Source: Roseburia_C sp031555935 (lineage in GTDB: Bacteria; Bacillota; Clostridia; Lachnospirales; Lachnospiraceae). Taken from it: a DNA stretch of 64,000 nt. The notes beneath the pieces are model-generated. The model did no database searches. It was not told where the DNA came from and saw only the letters and a list, made by a program, of their open reading frames with translations. Shown here piece after piece: positions 62,073 through 64,000 of the stretch (position 1 is its first letter; each line of letters opens with the position of its first letter). The stretch spans positions 117,077 to 181,076 of the forward strand of contig JAVBTX010000010.1 in the NCBI GenBank assembly GCA_031555935.1. Direction: 5' to 3'. The translations under genes were made by a program, and so were the position numbers.

Positions 62073-63776
62073 ATGGGAAACGAGGGTACATTGAACAAAA
62101 AAAGCATATTAATTGTTGATGATAATGAATTAAGTCGACAGATGTTAGCAGTTATCGTTGGCTTAGAATACAATGTACTTGAAGCGGAAAATGGTCAACA
62201 GGCATTACACATGATGCTTGAATATGCCGGAGATATTATGGCAGTTCTATTGGATTTGGAAATGCCGATTATGGATGGTTACACCTTTATGGAAAAGGTG
62301 AAAAACTATAATGTAATAAAAAGTGTTCCAATTATGGTAATTACTGCCTCGAATGACCCGATATCAGAAGAGAAGGCACTATCATTAGGAGCAACAAGCT
62401 TTATCACAAAGCCATTCAATACCGCAATTATCCAATTTCGTTTGCGAAATGTTCTGGAAAATAATCAGGACAATTTACTTTGGCAGTTACAATATTTGGC
62501 GGACTATGACCGTCATACTGGAATATATAGTAGGAGTCGATTCTTTAAAGCAACAAATGAGTTGCTAATGGAATATGCAAATGAAGCATTTACATTTATT
62601 CGACTCGATATCAATCGACTAAAACAGATTCATGAGTTTTTTGGAACTGAAGAGGGCGACCGTTTAATTGAATTTGTAGCGACTTGTGTAAAAGAAATTC
62701 TAAAGGATGAGGAACATGTTACCTTTGGAAAGATGGAAAGTGATACCTTTTGTATCTGTCTTTCGGGAACACAGGAGAAATGCAAGGCAGTTGCCAGCCA
62801 GATTCAGACAGAAGTGAAAAAGTTTAGTTCTGATTACGAAGTTATCTCTACAATTGGTATTTGTCCAATCGCGGACAAGAAAATACCATTGGGTAAAATA
62901 TATGAAATGGCAGGACTGGTTGCAGCAACCGGTGGTGATGATGAGAACGCTCAAGATTTTGTCTGCTTTAACGATAGTCTGTATGAGCAGATTGTTACCA
63001 ATCAACAGATTGTGAAAGAATTTCAGCAAGGCTTGAACGAAGGACAATTTGAAGTATATTATCAGCCGAAGATTAATTTACAGACTGGTGAATTACATAG
63101 TGCCGAAGCACTCGTTCGTTGGAATCATCCAGAAAAAGGCTTGATACTGCCGGATCGGTTTATACCGATATTAGAAAAAAACCGACTGATACCTAAACTA
63201 GACTATTTTGTATGGGAGCAGGTTTGCAAAAAGCTGCGGGAATGGAATCGGAAGGGCCGTAAAAGCATCGTCTCAGTAAATGTCTCCAGAGTAGATTTGT
63301 ATGAGAAGGAGATTACGACAAAGATACTTGGTTTGATTCAAAAATATGAATTAAAACCAGAGCAGCTAAGATTAGAAATTACCGAAACCGTATGTACGGA
63401 ACGGGCTGAGCGGTTGCAACAGAATGTATCAAAATTACACGATTTAGGTTTTACCATATTAATGGATGACTTTGGAAGTGGATACTCTTCACTTAGTATG
63501 TTAGGTCAGATATCCATTGATATTCTAAAAATAGATAAGAGCTTTTTGAATGAAGCAGAAAATTCAAGAGGCCGACAGATACTAGAAGCAGTTGTTGAGA
63601 TGGCTAAAAAATTAGGGCTTTATCTTACTGTGGAAGGTGTTGAAAAAGAGGAACAGGCAGATGTTGCAAGACAACTAGGGTGTGAACTGGCACAAGGCTA
63701 TTATTATGCAAAGCCAATGCCAGCCACAGAATACGAGATATTTCGAACCGATTTAGAAAAAAAATGTTCGAATTAA
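62073..63776 (+). CDS. Receiver-GGDEF(degenerate)-EAL protein, probable cyclic-di-GMP phosphodiesterase
   Basis: 567 residues: receiver domain (about 10-128, phosphoacceptor D61 in LLDLEMPIMDG), a GGDEF-like domain (about 140-300) in which the signature reads ESDTF (222-226) instead of GGDEF, then an EAL domain (about 315-560) with E345 in SAEALVRWNHP, ITETVCT (with metal-binding Glu), DDFGSGYSSL and KIDKSFL, EGVE. The cyclase is expected to be dead and the phosphodiesterase active. The frame starts at 62031, but GGAGAAGG about nine bases before the ATG at 62073 favours the latter. No DNA-binding domain. Confidence 0.9.
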   Translation: MGNEGTLNKKSILIVDDNELSRQMLAVIVGLEYNVLEAENGQQALHMMLEYAGDIMAVLLDLEMPIMDGYTFMEKVKNYNVIKSVPIMVITASNDPISEEKALSLGATSFITKPFNTAIIQFRLRNVLENNQDNLLWQLQYLADYDRHTGIYSRSRFFKATNELLMEYANEAFTFIRLDINRLKQIHEFFGTEEGDRLIEFVATCVKEILKDEEHVTFGKMESDTFCICLSGTQEKCKAVASQIQTEVKKFSSDYEVISTIGICPIADKKIPLGKIYEMAGLVAATGGDDENAQDFVCFNDSLYEQIVTNQQIVKEFQQGLNEGQFEVYYQPKINLQTGELHSAEALVRWNHPEKGLILPDRFIPILEKNRLIPKLDYFVWEQVCKKLREWNRKGRKSIVSVNVSRVDLYEKEITTKILGLIQKYELKPEQLRLEITETVCTERAERLQQNVSKLHDLGFTILMDDFGSGYSSLSMLGQISIDILKIDKSFLNEAENSRGRQILEAVVEMAKKLGLYLTVEGVEKEEQADVARQLGCELAQGYYYAKPMPATEYEIFRTDLEKKCSN

Positions 63777-64000
63777 CAAAGTCCCCAATCCCCTTTATTT
63801 TAATAAAGTATGGACGGTTCGGACCCCCGAACTGTCCTACACAACAAAGTCCCCAATCCCCTTTATTTTTATAAAAGTATGGACGGTTCGGACCCCCGAA
63901 CTGTCCTACACAACAAAGTCCCCAATCCCCTTTATTTTTATAAAAGTATGGACGGTTCGGACCCCCGAACTGTCCTACACAACAAAGTCCCCAATCCCCT
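63775..64000. repeat. Tandem array of about 69-bp repeats
   Basis: Three full units and part of a fourth run to the window end. The word GTCCCCAATCCCCTTTATTT recurs at 63781, 63849, 63918 and 63987, periods of 68, 69 and 69 bases; the one-base difference is in the A/T run. Each unit holds a hairpin GGACGGTTCG ... CGAACTGTCC (10 bp, one wobble) and an A/T palindrome (CTTTATTttAATAAAG in the first unit). The array begins at the stop codon of the preceding gene. Confidence 0.85.

Noticed and set aside
63775..64000. CRISPR array
   Set aside because: The whole 69-bp unit repeats without unique spacers, and no cas gene is present.

Overview
The window looks like chromosomal DNA of an anaerobic, probably spore-forming Firmicute of the Lachnospiraceae (Clostridia). 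The signs are a butyryl-CoA:acetate CoA-transferase (the last enzyme of gut butyrate production), paired glgC/glgD, spoVG, a YtvI-like sporulation membrane protein, DUF6465, DUF4474 and HAAS/PadR genes typical of that family, low-GC codon use, Firmicute-type lipoproteins and strong AGGAGG ribosome sites. No rRNA, tRNA, prophage, insertion sequence or CRISPR array was seen. Taxonomy is inferred from gene content only.

Layout. 1-2000: the 3' part of a sodium:alanine symporter, an HPr/Crh-like protein and an Ala/Lys-tailed DUF6465 protein. 2096-7077 (minus strand): prs, a DnaI-like helicase loader, a DnaD-like primosome protein and murC, with two pairs of DnaA boxes between dnaD and murC. 7336-16203: glgC-glgD-spoVG, then a one-domain GlmU-like enzyme, pth, mfd and a PrsA-like lipoprotein, an arrangement that recalls the Bacillus spoVG-glmU-prs-pth-mfd cluster. 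16288-19782: shikimate kinase-like protein, LysM/G5/M23 peptidase and murA. 19879-26608: an HD-GYP protein, metK under a SAM-I riboswitch, a two-component pair, a pseudouridine synthase and a permease-like protein. 26700-35578: a YesN/YesM-type two-component pair fused into one operon with a lipoprotein sugar-binding protein, facing a large secreted type I pullulanase. 35743-45603: CoA-transferase, glycosyltransferase, RlmD-like methyltransferase, flavin-type oxidase, a Cys/Pro-repeat adhesin-like protein, a class V aminotransferase, an Rpn nuclease and an esterase. 45759-52167: a PadR/HAAS/DUF1648 operon, CheW plus a chemoreceptor, and an ECF sigma factor with a membrane beta-propeller protein. 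52309-63776: a secreted GH53 galactanase, a sugar-binding-protein/GGDEF fusion, Dus, a secreted leucine-rich-repeat protein, a DUF4474/phosphoesterase pair, and a LysR gene divergent from a receiver-GGDEF-EAL protein. The window ends inside an array of about 69-bp tandem repeats.

How it fits together. Two glycan themes are visible: alpha-glucan (pullulanase outside, glycogen synthesis by GlgC/GlgD inside, a probable sugar-sensing three-part system next to the pullulanase) and beta-galactan (GH53 lipoprotein followed by a cytoplasmic sugar-binding GGDEF protein). Cyclic-di-GMP turnover is represented by three proteins (HD-GYP, PBP-GGDEF, receiver-EAL). Cell-wall synthesis (murC, murA, M23) and housekeeping genes are interspersed.

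The items most worth a second look are the DnaA-box pairs next to the helicase-loader operon, the HPr paralogue without the catalytic His, the PBP-GGDEF fusion beside the galactanase, the sensory operon with an orphan binding protein, the Cys/Pro-repeat protein without signal peptide, the twin palindromic operators at the PadR and LysR loci, and the terminal repeat array. I did not find an unmistakable new multi-gene defence or mobile system.
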